DNA from: Tenodera sinensis
Taxonomy: Eukaryota; Arthropoda; Insecta; Mantodea; Mantidae
Direction: 5' to 3'
DNA: 64,000 nt
Assembly (NCBI GenBank): GCA_030765045.1
Contig: CM060974.1
Location: 49,662,839-49,726,838 of the forward strand
Shown: positions 9,838 through 20,383 of the stretch, piece by piece
Numbering within the stretch: the stretch's first letter is position 1
Layout: the number at the start of each line of letters is the position of its first letter
Made by a program: the position numbers and the translations under genes
Notes under the pieces: generated by a model
Told to the model about the DNA's origin: nothing
What the model saw: only the letters and a program-made list of their open reading frames with translations
Database searches by the model: none

Positions 9838-11793
9838 CTTAATTCTCTGTGGCATATTCCAGTTTCTTGATTTTAAATCAGCATATGACTCAGTCTGGAG
9901 AAACAAATTAATTGAGAAGTTGCAATCAATAGGTGTGAAAAGTAACATGCTTAAATGGATAACTCAGTTTATTTCACAAAGATTTTGTGCCACAAAATAT
10001 AATAAATACATTTCCAAATATAAACAAACACACCGAGGACTTCCACAAGGTGCTGTTCTGAGCACAACACTCTTTAACATATATATAAATGACCTTCCAT
10101 CAATAATAAAAACTTTAGAAACCAAAATTGCTTTATTTGCTGACGATGTAGTCATTTGGACTTCAGGCTCTCCAAAAAAAACCGAATTAATTAAAGACAG
10201 AATAGAAACAGCCCTAAACAAAGTACATGAATGGAGCTCCAAAAACCTCATGACTATCAATGAGGAAAAAACTAATTATGAATTATTTACACTAAAATAC
10301 AAACCAGTTAATATTAACATAAATTATAATGGTAAACCACTCAAAGCAGTTGATGATGCCAAATACTTAGGCATCACTTTCGACAGAAAGCTAAGTTGGA
10401 AAAAACATATAACAAACATCTCAGAAAAGGTTGAAAAGAAACTGCAAATTCTGAAAAGGTTAGCTGGTGCTAAATGGGGCTGCTCAAGGAGAGTCCTTAA
10501 CACAACATACAAAATGTATGTTAAACCAAACCTCTTGTACTGTTCTGAAGCTTTAATAACAGCAGCAAATGCTAACATGAATAAACTTGAACAAATCCAA
10601 AATCAGGCTCTTCGCCTAATCACTGGAGCAGTTAAATCCACACCTATTGATGCCATGCTTGCCTTCACACGGACCCCATCAATAACAACAAAAATGGAAG
10701 AACAAGCATTGCTCCAACACGAGAAAATGTTACGACTGCCAAACTCTAAATGGACAGAAGAGAACCTCCCCCCTTTAATCCTTAAAACTCACAATAGTTT
10801 CCTAGAAAAGGTAACACAGATTAAATTCAAATTGAACATTCCTAACACCAGAGAAAATCTACTTATAAGAGAAAATCCATTGGAATTATTGCAACCTACC
10901 TTCAATTTGAAATTAATGGAGGAAATAAGTAAATCAGACACACCAAAAGAAATACAAAATCTTCTAGCTCTGGAAACAATCAATACTAGGTATCCCACAG
11001 AAGAATGGCTGCATATATATACTGATGGATCGTCCAAGGAAAACCTTACTGGAGCTGGAGTTACGTGTTCACATTTTTCCTTTTATCATTCTGTTGGCAG
11101 AGACACAACAAATGATGATGGAGAAATAGAGGCTATATACATTGCTCTCCGACAATTATTAAATCTTCCCTTAAATAAATTTAACAAGGCAGTCATTCTT
11201 TCGGATTCTAAAGCTGCAATTCAGGGAATATGTTCAAATACTACAAAGAAGTCAACAAAAATTAGAGAATGCTACAAAATGTTAACACAACTCCAAAAAG
11301 TTAATAAGACTGTTCAGCTCCAATGGATTCCAGCACACTGTGGAGTCATGGGGAATGAAGCTGCAGACTCACTTGCAAAGAAAGGCACAACAATAAAACA
11401 AAAGCCTAAATTCAATTTCTCATATTTCTCAATAAAACGCTTGATCATTAAAAAATTTTCTCATTCATACCTACAAGAAATAGAAACAAATGCCAAAGAT
11501 AAAAAATGGATTACCTACTTTCCAACCCAGATATAATCCCCCAGAGACCACGGAAAACAGCGGTTGCAGCCTTCCGACTATTGACAAATCACGACTGCTT
11601 AGCAAGTCATCTCTACAGAATAAGTATCTCAGCCTCACTAATATGTGTCCTGTGTAACGATCCAGCAGAAATGAATGAAGACCACTTGAAGACCTGTGAA
11701 GCATTAAGATCAGAAGAAACTACAGTTCAAAAGTATTGGAAAGCACGAATGCTAATGGCTTCATTGCCAGATGCAAGGCACTAGAAAACAACA
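9838..11793 (+). mobile_element. RNase H LINE, family 1, 5'-truncated copy
   Basis: Carries the second half of RT, RNase H and the C-terminal zinc motif of an I/Nimb-like non-LTR retrotransposon. The 3' end is ACTAGAAAACAAC; the related copy at 31276-32946 ends in (CAA)n. TTTTTTGTATA at 9827-9837 and 11794-11804 may be the target duplication, though it is simple sequence. Confidence 0.88.
9920..11784 (+). pseudogene. LINE ORF2 fragment: RT (C-terminal half), RNase H, zinc motif
   Basis: The frame is open for 538 codons from 9920; homologous coding begins upstream at about 9870 (LDFKSAYDSVW, an RT motif). RT catalytic FADD is at residues 73-76 after GLPQGAVLS. RNase H motifs follow (IYTDGSS, GEIEAIYIAL, ILSDSKAAIQ, WIPAHCGVMGNEAAD). 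At about 11513 one A is missing relative to the related copy at 32655, shifting the frame; the remaining C-terminus with CVLCND...HLKTC continues to 11784. Role in the parent element: reverse transcription and RNA removal during target-primed integration. This copy cannot move by itself: no endonuclease and no first RT half. Confidence 0.88.
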
Positions 11794-12282
11794 TTTTTTG
11801 TATAGTATGATTTGGTCTATCTCTAACGGTTTACCAGTTATGCAAAAGTCATCCAGAGTAAATACGACTACAGGGGCTATAGCCAAAAAATTCAAGATAT
11901 ACATTTCATTTGTCATAAAAATATCTCAAACATATGACATTTTAATAAAAATCATTGGAGCCATTTTCAAGAAAATCAAGATTTTCAAAAAAATTTCCAT
12001 GTAAAGGGTAGTTTAGGGTGAGGCTATTTTCTTCAAAATCTTTGTGTCGCATCCTTAAAAGACATTAAACTTAAATACCAACTTTGGTTTCTAACTGACT
12101 TTTGTTTTTGAGTTATGCTGTCCAAAGACTGACAGACACATGGATCTTTTTCTAAAAATGCTTTTTTTTTTTGGATTCAGGAAGTCTCAAAACATATATT
12201 TCCGGTGAAATCTCGACATCAAATGTTTGGGTGGAATACAATACTTCCCCTACTTACCAGTAGAGAAAGTAAAAAGTCTCTA
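11794..12282 (+). repeat. 850-bp unclassified repeat, copy A (3' part)
   Basis: From TTTTTTGTATAGTATG to GTAGAGAAAGTA this matches the second half of the full copy at 12651-13503 and, in reverse, 16868-17700 and 39408-40258. It begins exactly where the upstream LINE ends. Confidence 0.8.
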
Positions 12283-12650
12283 TTGCACTCACATGAATTT
12301 CTCTACTCACTCTTGTACAAGTTCCTACAAGCGCTTGTTCTTCTATCTGAGTTTATGATAATAGAGATAAACATTTGCCGTATCGCATATTGCAAGGCCT
12401 TAGTAAAAAATCAATATTTAATCCTGGGAGACAGGTTTAAATTAAAGGATTCTATTGTATATTTTCTGATACAAATTAAATCTATTATCTAACATTTTTC
12501 CTAAATGCAGTTAAAAATATAAATTTGGTAATTCTCATTGAAAATATTCAAATAAACGATCATGTGAAATAAGGAACTAGTTTGTGATGTGGATTAGTAA
12601 GTAGTGCATATGACAGATGTAGGGGCAAAATTATATGCAAGAGGATATTT
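12283..12650 (+). repeat. 850-bp unclassified repeat, partial copy A2
   Basis: Starts TTGCACTCACATG, then TTTCTCTACT, like the first end of the complete copies, directly behind copy A, and resembles their first 200 bases before diverging. This makes a tandem arrangement A-A2-B. Confidence 0.55.
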
Positions 12651-13503
12651 TAAAAATCTAATGTGTTGCACTCACATGACTTTCTCTACTCTTGAACTAA
12701 CCATTCTTACAAACTCTTATTCCTATATCTTCTTTCTTGTTGGTTGAGATAAACATTTGTACAACTTACCTTATTGCTTATTTCCTTGTAGGTGCAAGGG
12801 GAATGTTAGAATACAGTAGGCTTTGTGCGATAGTCAAATGTTTGAGATTCTGTTGTCTTTGCACACTTAACTTATAAAAAAATGAACAACGATGATCCAT
12901 TTCACTAAAGTTCTAAGTTTTCCGAAACTCACACACATAACAAGGAAAATATCTGAAATGGTTCACCCTACAAGAAAATTTATTCAGACATAAATTGTGT
13001 AATTTAGCAAGATCTACAGTTTTTGTATAGTATAATTTGGCCTATCCCTAACGGTTTACCAGTTATGAAAAAGTCGTCCAGAGTAAATATGACTACAGGG
13101 GCTATAGCCAGAAAATTCAAGATATACATTTCATTTGTCATTAAAATATCTCAAACACATGACATTTTAATCAAAATCGTTAGGGCCATTTTCAAGAAAA
13201 TCAAAATTTTCGAAAAATTTCCCATGTAAAGGGTAGTTTAGCGTAGGGCTATTTTCTTCAAAATCTTCGTGTAGCATCCCTGAAAGACATTAAACTTAAA
13301 TACCAACTTTGGTTTTTAACCGACTTTTTGTTTTTGAGCTATGCTGTCCACAGACTGACAGACACACACACAGACCTTTTTCTAAAAATGCTTTTTTTGG
13401 ATTCAGGGGTCTCAAAACATATATTTCCGGTGAAATCTCGACATCGAATTTTTGGGTGGAATACAATACTTCCCCTACTTTCCATTAGAGAAAGTAAAAA
13501 TGA
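12651..13503 (+). repeat. 850-bp unclassified repeat, copy B (full)
   Basis: One end reads TGTTGCACTCACATGACTTT; the other ends GTTTCTC in inverse, TTAGAGAAAGTA. ACTTTCTCTAC therefore appears near both ends in opposite orientation, a short terminal inverted repeat. Internal frames such as 13023-13229 recur in the copies but are not kept open consistently and resemble no known protein. Could be a non-autonomous DNA transposon; superfamily unknown. Confidence 0.75.
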
Positions 13504-14482
13504 CATTCAGATAAATTCACACTTTGTGCCTCATTGAAGGGTCGTTGAAAAATTCACAGAAAGGTCTCGAAGAAATTCCTCTACCTCTTCCAAATATATA
13601 AAACTTTTACTTTTATCATATCAATTGCTTTGGAATATTTTATAAGCATAGTTTTATGGCTAATAATATACTTTATATCTGATTTTGTCTGAAAAACTTG
13701 TGAACACCCTTCATTTTGAATAAGCATGTAATACTTTCAACCCATAAGAGACAAAGAGTTCCTAAAGAGTTCTCAAGTTCCTCCACACCACTGGACCTAG
13801 CATTGGTACTCCTGTTTCTCTGTAGTACCTTTCATGAATTACATAGTGAATCTGTTATATACCTTTTTTGCACAGAACATTATAACCATATTATCATGCT
13901 ACCACCAGAATTACCATCTTTAGGGGAATCTTGGTTGCATGAGAGCTGCAGAACGGCTTCTTGATAACCTTATATAATCGACAAGTTGCAAAATATAGTT
14001 TCTTCACATTATTTATTTCTGAGACCTACTTTTTTCATTGTTATTTGTTTGTTTTTTGGATATCATAGAAATATAATAAAATTGTGAGATCAGAAACTTT
14101 AAATCCAACGTATTGGCTGCTGTCTTGTTAAGACCATTTTGTTATATATATATATATTTCCTTGGCAATTGTAGTTAACTTAGGAATTGCAACTTAATTA
14201 ATTGCTATTAAAGCTACCCTGGAAGTTATTCTAACTCTTAGTACATGTAATAAGATTGGTTACATGACCGTATACACAGGTCTGCTCTTGCCCTTAATGC
14301 TTTTCATTTGTATTCGTGTAATGATATGTTAATTCATAAAGTCAATTCAGATGTAATGAAAAACATACTTGCCACTTATTGCTGTCCATGTACCTATTGT
14401 TAGCCAAGAGAAATTCTGTTTTCAGATTTAGTCCTCTAATTACTGTACTTGGGTAATAATGTCAAATCCTTAAACATTTCAG
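13504..14482. other. Noncoding, probably intron upstream of zinc-finger exon
   Basis: No repeat or coding homology is recognised, only a short TATATATATA run at about 14146. The stretch ends in a splice acceptor (ACATTTCAG at 14474-14482). The earlier exons of the zinc-finger gene are not identified. Confidence 0.45.
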
Positions 14483-15482
14483 ACTGTGTGCAGAACAAAT
14501 TTCCAGTGTTGTCAGTGGTAAATCACAATTAATTGCTACTGAAGTCTCAGGAAAACACATAAGCTTCTATACTGAAAAGGACAATCCTGAATATGAACAT
14601 CAGAAAAGTGATGTCACAGAAATGCCGAGTGCAGAAGGACCTGTTCTCTCAGAACAATCTGGTAACTGTAGTGAGGGAAAGGAAATGTACATAGGGCCCT
14701 TACACCTGAAACAAAAGACTCTGATTCATACGAGCAAAAGACCACACAGATGTAAAATTTGTGATAAGAGCTTTACCCAGTCATCAGATTTGAAACGACA
14801 TTATTTAATTCATGAAGGTAAGAAGCCACACAAGTGTAAAAATTGTGATAAGAGGTTTATTCGGCCATCGGATTTAAAAAATCATAATTTAATTCATGAG
14901 GGTAAGAAACCACACAAATGTAAAACTTGTGAAAAAAGGTTCACTCTGTTGTCACATTTGAAAAGACATCATTTGATTCATGAGGGTAAAAAGACACATG
15001 AATGCAAAACTTGTCATAAGAGCTTTACTTGGTCAGATTATAAAAAACATAATTTAAAGCCACACAAATGTAATACGTGTGAGAAGAGCTTTACTCGGTT
15101 GTCAGATTTGAAAAACCATAATCTAATTCATGAAGGCAAGAAGCCACACAGGTGTAATACCTGTGACAAGAGTTTTACTCAGTTGTCAAATTTAAAAGCA
15201 CATTATTTGATTCATGAGGGTAAGAAGCCACACAAATGTAGTACTTGTGGGAAGAGCTTTACTCGATTGTCAGGTTTGAAAACTCATAATTTAGTTCACG
15301 AGGGTAAAAAGCCACACAAGTGTAATACTTGTGATAAGAGTTTTACTCACTTGTCAAACTTAAAAGCACATTATTTGATTCATGAAGGTAAAAAGTCGTA
15401 CCAGTGTGAAACCTGTGATAAGAGCTTTACTCGGGTGTCACATTTGAAAACACATTATTTAAGTCATGGAAGTACCAAGTAG
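14483..15482 (+). CDS. C2H2 zinc-finger protein, terminal exon (9 fingers)
   Basis: Exon taken to start right after the acceptor AG at 14481-14482; one base completes the previous codon and the frame is then open to TAG at 15480-15482. The first ATG in frame is 14622, but similarity to the paralogue at 34710-35806 starts at the acceptor (LC.E ... YEHQKS.VT.MP), so coding extends upstream of it. About 90 residues of linker precede nine C2H2 units of the form CxxCxKxF-x5-L-x2-H-x3-H. Linkers are HEGKKPH rather than the usual HTGEKPY. Unit 4 is shortened by in-frame deletion (SFTWSDYKKHNLKPH). Likely a nuclear DNA-binding protein; target and N-terminal domain unknown. Confidence 0.8.
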
Positions 15483-15595
15483 TGTTGGATCAAGCAGATT
15501 ACTAGAACTGGTTTCTCTCAGCAGCCTGAGAAGGCATGTCAAGTAGACACGTACAGTTCCACCCTAAGGAGGTTGTTATGGTTTGTTAAAGTATT

Positions 15596-15800
15596 ATCTA
15601 TCTATGTGGTATAGGGGTAGCACATCTTGCCTCTCATTCGACTGGTCCTGAGCTTGAATCTCAGAGTACAGTACCTGGATAAGGTTTTCACCCGGTCTTT
15701 GCTTTTCCTAAATGGAGAATTTTGGATAATTAAGCTCTTTACCCTGGACTCATACAAGCATAATTTGATCTGTTCCATTCTTTGATATGATGTTGGTAAA
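15596..15800 (+). mobile_element. tRNA-derived SINE, family 3 (diverged)
   Basis: A-box-like GTGGTATAGGGGTAGCACA and B-box-like GAGCTTGAATCTC, then a body ending in TTTGATATGATGTTGG. The GATATGATGTTG end and internal blocks are shared with 50616-50866. Confidence 0.65.
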
Positions 15801-16002
15801 AGTCAAACTTATCTGTTCACTTTGTGCTTGTTCAGAGATTTAATTTACTTAAAGACACCTCATACAAAGTGGCCATTTTGCAATTGGTTTAGAACGAAGT
15901 TCCCTTGGATGAGTTCGAGGTAAAACAGCACTTATTAAACTCCATCTCAGCAATCTGTACAATTGGTTTTATCTTTTTAGAAATAATGATCTTACATATT
16001 GT

Positions 16003-16561
16003 TGTTGTTTTCCAGTGCCTTGCATCTGGCAATGAAGCCATTAGCATTCATGCTTTCCAATACTTTTGAACTGTAGTTTCTTCTGATCTTAATGCTTCAC
16101 AGGTCTTCAAGTGGTCTTCGTTCATTTCTGCTGGATCGTTACACAGGACACATATTGGTGAGGCTGAGATACCTATTCATGTGTGTGGCTTTCATGTAAC
16201 TGTTTTCTTAACGGGCACCAGTTTTACAATGAGGCAGTTACATCACCCGACTGAAACCCCCATTTTGCAAGGGGGACCACACCTATTGTTGGTCAACGGG
16301 TCCATCGGACCTAGCCGGGAGGACTAAATAGGTGATATTTAGATCCACCGACCTTCCCTTCATGTGCCTCTGAGGGACGCTGTTGTGCTGTGACAGGCCA
16401 GCACATATGTAAATGGCATTTCCTCCATTTTAGATGAAACAGTTATACCGCTGTGATTCGGTCCCCAGAGCCTCATCTGTTAAAAGCAGGGTGCACCACG
16501 GGCAGGATGAGAATTGGGTAGGAGAGGCTATAGGAGGCGTATCACTACCCCTTACTACCCC
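16003..16561 (-). mobile_element. RNase H LINE family 1, copy with inverted 5' segment
   Basis: 16003-16178 is the last 175 bases of the family 1 LINE in reverse, with a (TTG)n tail on the left. 16178-16561 is a 385-bp segment that in the copy at 31276-32946 lies in LINE orientation upstream of the LINE. The whole unit is flanked by TCTTRCATATTGT (15990-16002 and 16562-16574, one mismatch). This is the layout expected of twin priming: 3' part normal, 5' part inverted. Confidence 0.8.
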
Positions 16562-16867
16562 TCTTGCATATTGTCACTTGGGAAGAATGGAATTGAGATG
16601 AATTCCTAAGTACCTTATAGAATTATTATTCTTTTTGAGATGTAATGAGATCGACATTGTTGCTGACTCACTCTAGCTGACTTGCCATGTAAAATTAAAT
16701 GATTGGTAATATACATTTATTTGTATTACAACCACTTAAAATCAGACGTGTTTTGTGCTATCTTTAAGGTATAACCCTGTTGTAAAATGATAGACATAAG
16801 CTCACTGTAATATAAATTTTCTGTGAAAGAAGTTTTCATAATTCATAATATTCAATGTTTTCCATTT

Positions 16868-17700
16868 ATACTTTCTCTACTGGTAACTAGGGGAAATGTT
16901 GTATTCCACCCAAGAATTTGATGTCGAGATTTCACCGGGAATATATGTTTTGAGACCCCTGAATCCAAAAAAAGCAATTTTAGAAAAACGTTCGTGTGTG
17001 TGTCATTCTGTGGACAGCATAACTGAAAAACGAAAGGTCGGTTAAAAGCCAAACTTGGTATTTAAGTTTAATGTCGTTCAAGGATGCGACACAAACATTT
17101 TAAAGAAAATAGCCAACTACCTTTTACATGGAACATTTTTCGAAAATTTTGATTTTCTTGAAAATGGCTAACGATTTTGATTAAAAATGTTTGAGAAATG
17201 TTTATGACAAATAAAGTGTATATCTTGAATTTTCTGGCTATAGTCCCTGTAGCCGTATTTACTCTGGACGACTTTTGCATAATTGGTAAACCGTTAGAGA
17301 TAGACCAAATCATACTTTACAGAAAATGTAGATCTTGCTAAAATACATAATTTATGTGTGAATAAAGTTTCATGTAGGGTGAACCATTTCGGAGATATTC
17401 CTTGTTATGTGTGTCAGTTTCGGAAAACTTAAAATTTTCTCTGAAATTGAACATCATTGTTCATTTTTTATATATTAAGTGTGCAAAGAGAGTGGAATCT
17501 GAAAGCTTTAAAAGGTTTGACTATCGCACAAAGTCTTCTGTATTCTAATATTCTCCTTGCACCTACAAGGAAATAACCAATAAGATAATTTGTATAAATG
17601 TTTATCTTAACTAACACGAAGAAGATATAGGAATAACGGTTTGTAAGAATGATTAGTACAAGAGTAGAGAAAGTCATGTGAGTGCAACACATCAGATTTT
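16868..17700 (-). repeat. 850-bp unclassified repeat, copy C
   Basis: Full-length reverse copy, from ACTTTCTCTACTGG to GAGTAGAGAAAGTCATGTGA. Diverged by many substitutions and small gaps from copies B and D. Confidence 0.8.
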
Positions 17701-17833
17701 TAATAAATCTACTACATGCCTCATTAAACAAGTTGTATGTGATGCATACATTGTTATGTAAGATTTAAAGCTTTCACGGCGCACGTTATTTATTATAGTT
17801 TCACAGGCGATCAGCCGTGTGAGGTTTGAAAAT

Positions 17834-17877
17834 ATTGAGCTTTCGGCCATTCTAAACTCCATGGCCTTCGTCAGAAT
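17834..17877 (-). ncRNA. Hammerhead-like core in Penelope 3' region
   Basis: On the element strand: CTGACGA, then an interval closed by GGCC/GGCC, then GAAA, then GCTC. ATT before the core can pair with AAT after it. This is the conserved order of a minimal type I hammerhead with a one-pair helix III, as described for Penelope-like elements. Helix I is only three pairs here, so activity is doubtful. Confidence 0.4.
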
Positions 17878-17919
17878 GAAATGACCGTTATTTTTCCCGC
17901 TCCCCATATATATACAATG

Positions 17920-18762
17920 TTAGATGAGAGGGGGTTGCGTTGCCCTGGCCAATGAGCGGGTGACGATTTGTGATTGGGCCTGCTGTTTCGGGCTATGTTT
18001 GTCACCGGCCACAGTGTTTTCTTGAGGGTCAGTACTTGGACCAGAATCACTATAGTTGCTGTTGTGAATGTGTTTCATGGCTATCGTCCAGGCAGGGCTT
18101 AGCTGAAGACCGCGGTCCCTGTTGTAATTTTTTGGATGTAGTTTGATTTGAATGGCTTCCTTAATGACTCTGTCCCAGTATTTATCCGTATGTTCCAGAA
18201 CTTTGATGTCTTCAAAGTTTATTTTGTGGACATACTCTATACAATGCTCGGCCACTGCTGACTTATCTGGTTGTAGGAGCCTGATATTGTGTTGATGTTC
18301 TTTACACCTTTCTTCTATTGTGCGTCCTGTTTGGCCTACATACACTTTACCACATTCGCAAGGAATCCTGTAAACTCCTGGGACCTTGAGTCGAAGTGGT
18401 TCTTTTACCGGTCTAAGGTATTCTTGGATCTTCTTTGGAGGTGTGAAGAAGGTCTTGATGTTATACCTAGCGAGTATGCGGGAGATCTTGTTTGAGACGG
18501 AACCGTAGAATGGTATGTAGACTTTGTTCGGCCAGCTATCCATCCTTTGAGTGAGGCGTTGGGGGTTGTTTCGATTGTTTTCAACCTTCTTGCGTGCCTT
18601 TTTGATGTCGTTATCACTGTATCCGTTTTTCAGCAATGTGTCTCGTAGGTATTTAAGTTCCTGCTTAATGTGGTCTTCATCCGCAATATCGAAAGCTCGG
18701 TGAAACAAGGTGGAGATAACTGTCTTCTTTTGAGTAGGATGGTGGTGACTGGAGGCATACAT
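17920..18762 (-). CDS. Penelope RT-endonuclease C-terminus with GIY-YIG domain
   Basis: An intact 280-codon frame, but only a fragment of a protein that is normally about 800 residues. Residues 1-125 form the RT-to-endonuclease linker typical of Penelope-like elements (SSHHHPTQKK near the start). The GIY-YIG nuclease domain is about 128-215: GVY at 129-131, Cys135 and Cys137, YVG at 141-143, Arg147, Glu202. It would nick target DNA to prime reverse transcription. The ATG used lies inside the original frame, so it is not the native start. Without RT it is a dead copy, though this part shows no stop or frameshift. Confidence 0.88.
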   Translation of the reverse strand: MYASSHHHPTQKKTVISTLFHRAFDIADEDHIKQELKYLRDTLLKNGYSDNDIKKARKKVENNRNNPQRLTQRMDSWPNKVYIPFYGSVSNKISRILARYNIKTFFTPPKKIQEYLRPVKEPLRLKVPGVYRIPCECGKVYVGQTGRTIEERCKEHQHNIRLLQPDKSAVAEHCIEYVHKINFEDIKVLEHTDKYWDRVIKEAIQIKLHPKNYNRDRGLQLSPAWTIAMKHIHNSNYSDSGPSTDPQENTVAGDKHSPKQQAQSQIVTRSLARATQPPLI

Positions 18763-19219
18763 TGTTAGTTTATATACACATATGTACCTACATTATGCTA
18801 GCATCTGTTCCCTGTATTAACTGCCCTGATATTCATAAACTGTTAATTTGTAATTTATCAAGGTAAAACAGAAAATTTTTGTGCCATATAAAAGTGGGAG
18901 CTGTACACTGCAATTATGTATGCACAGGGTTGCAACTAGAGTTTATTAATTTATGATTTATTCATTGTCTTAGAGGTTACAAAATCCTATTAGACATTGT
19001 CACTGTTACATGAATCTCATATAACATAGGCTTTGTTAACCATTTGAAATTCAAATGATAATGCTACCAGAAATAAACGCAAATACAAAAAACACTAACC
19101 TTGTGAATATGTGAAATGCATTAATCTCACTTTCTTCATATCAATCACTGAACAGTTATAGCAATGGACTTGACAATGCTATTAAAAAATTATACAAACA
19201 TTTGGGAGGTAGAATCTAA

Positions 19220-19600
19220 ACTGAAAAATTCAATGACACACAGCTGGGAATTGAACCACATACACTCAGCTTACCAGGTGGGCAGCTTAATGATTCTACT
19301 TGTCAAACATTGCCCACACGCAGCTTGTACATTTAAAATACACCAACAGTATGAGAGGTAGTTGTGGCATTGAATTTTTAAGTTCCAGTTCTACCTGTCA
19401 AACTTTGCCCACACACGGCTTGTGTGTTTAAAAACACCAACAGTAATTATTATTTATTTATGCCAACAAACTTACTGTTGATGTTTTAAACACACAAGCC
19501 GTGTGTTCCAGTTCTACCTCTCAAATTTTACCAACAGTAAGTTTGTTGGCATAAATAACTAATAATCACCAACAGTATGTTTGGTGGCATAAATAACAAT
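19220..19600. repeat. Rearranged cluster of SINE family 4 fragments
   Basis: Pieces of the tRNA-derived family also seen at 25838, 37470 and 37905 lie in both orientations. A reversed tRNA-like part (GGGAATTGAACC) is at about 19248. Tails ACCAACAGTAAGTTTG recur, and 19410-19446 with 19472-19506 form an inverted repeat. Confidence 0.65.
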
Positions 19601-19619
19601 TACACACTATTTTTGACAA

Positions 19620-20116
19620 CTTGAATTCAAAACTAATAATGAAAATTTTTCTGAGAACAATTCTTTGTTTGCAAAAGCAGCAGATATAGAATCTTGTGTT
19701 TCCACAAGTATTATATAGTGGTAGCTCTATTTTAATTTTCTTGGAAATTAGAATTCTATTCTGCTATCCAAAAGGCTGTACCAGATGTGCATGTGCAAAA
19801 TCTTACATATAGCATGGTTTACACACTTCACATCATTTTGCTAGGAAGGAAGACCTGATATATGTGGATACATGGGTTACAGGATTCTAAAGTGATGTTT
19901 ACTCCATAGACAATAGCCAATCTAATATAATTAATATTACTGACTCATATTACATTTTATTTTGAGTCTATTGCATATGATACGCTGTACTTATGGACTA
20001 GATGTATGTTGTAAATTCATAAAATGTCATGTGTGATCTCCCAATTTCTAGTATCAACAATGTCTGCTGTACTTAACTAAGTGCTTTAACTTTAGTATGA
20101 GTAAGAATGAACTCCG
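19620..20116. other. Noncoding, nothing recognised
   Basis: AT-rich with no coding or repeat signal beyond the flanking SINEs. Confidence 0.45.
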
Positions 20117-20128
20117 ACATTGTGGCCC

Positions 20129-20371
20129 CGCGGCGCTGTGGCCGAGCAGTTAGCGCGCTCACCTACCACCTAGGTGGCCCGGGTTCAATCCCAGGGACCC
20201 GTATGTGGTATTCGTGGTGGACGAAGCGGCGTCAGGGCGGGTTTTCTCCGGGTGCTCCGGTTTCCCCCGCCATCTCATTCCACCGGTGCTCCATCTTCAT
20301 TCCATGTGTCATCAGTGTCACCGCCTGCGGTGCCGTAGTAGTAAAAGCGGGCGTTAAACACTACAACAACA
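20129..20371 (+). mobile_element. tRNA-derived SINE, family 2
   Basis: tRNA-like head (GGCCGAGCAGTTAGCGCGCT and GGGTTCAATCCC), then a GC-rich body ending AAAGCGGGCGTTAAACACTA and (CAA)n. A perfect 12-bp target duplication ACATTGTGGCCC lies at 20117-20128 and 20372-20383. Four more copies are in the window. Confidence 0.92.
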
Positions 20372-20383
20372 ACATTGTGGCCC

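Larger units (their letters stand above)
17760..18775 (-). mobile_element. Penelope-like element, 5'-truncated
   Basis: Contains the C-terminal third of a Penelope-type protein and its 3' noncoding part. The RT domain is missing. The 5' edge near 18775 is where homology to the linker ends; the 3' edge near 17760 is estimated. Confidence 0.85.

Noticed and set aside
11771..12004. Conserved small protein repeated in copies A, B and C of the 850-bp repeat
   Set aside because: The frame is not maintained between copies (frameshifts, different ends) and there is no codon-like pattern of change.
18289..18495. Plus-strand frames over the Penelope region
   Set aside because: Antisense shadows of the GIY-YIG coding frame.
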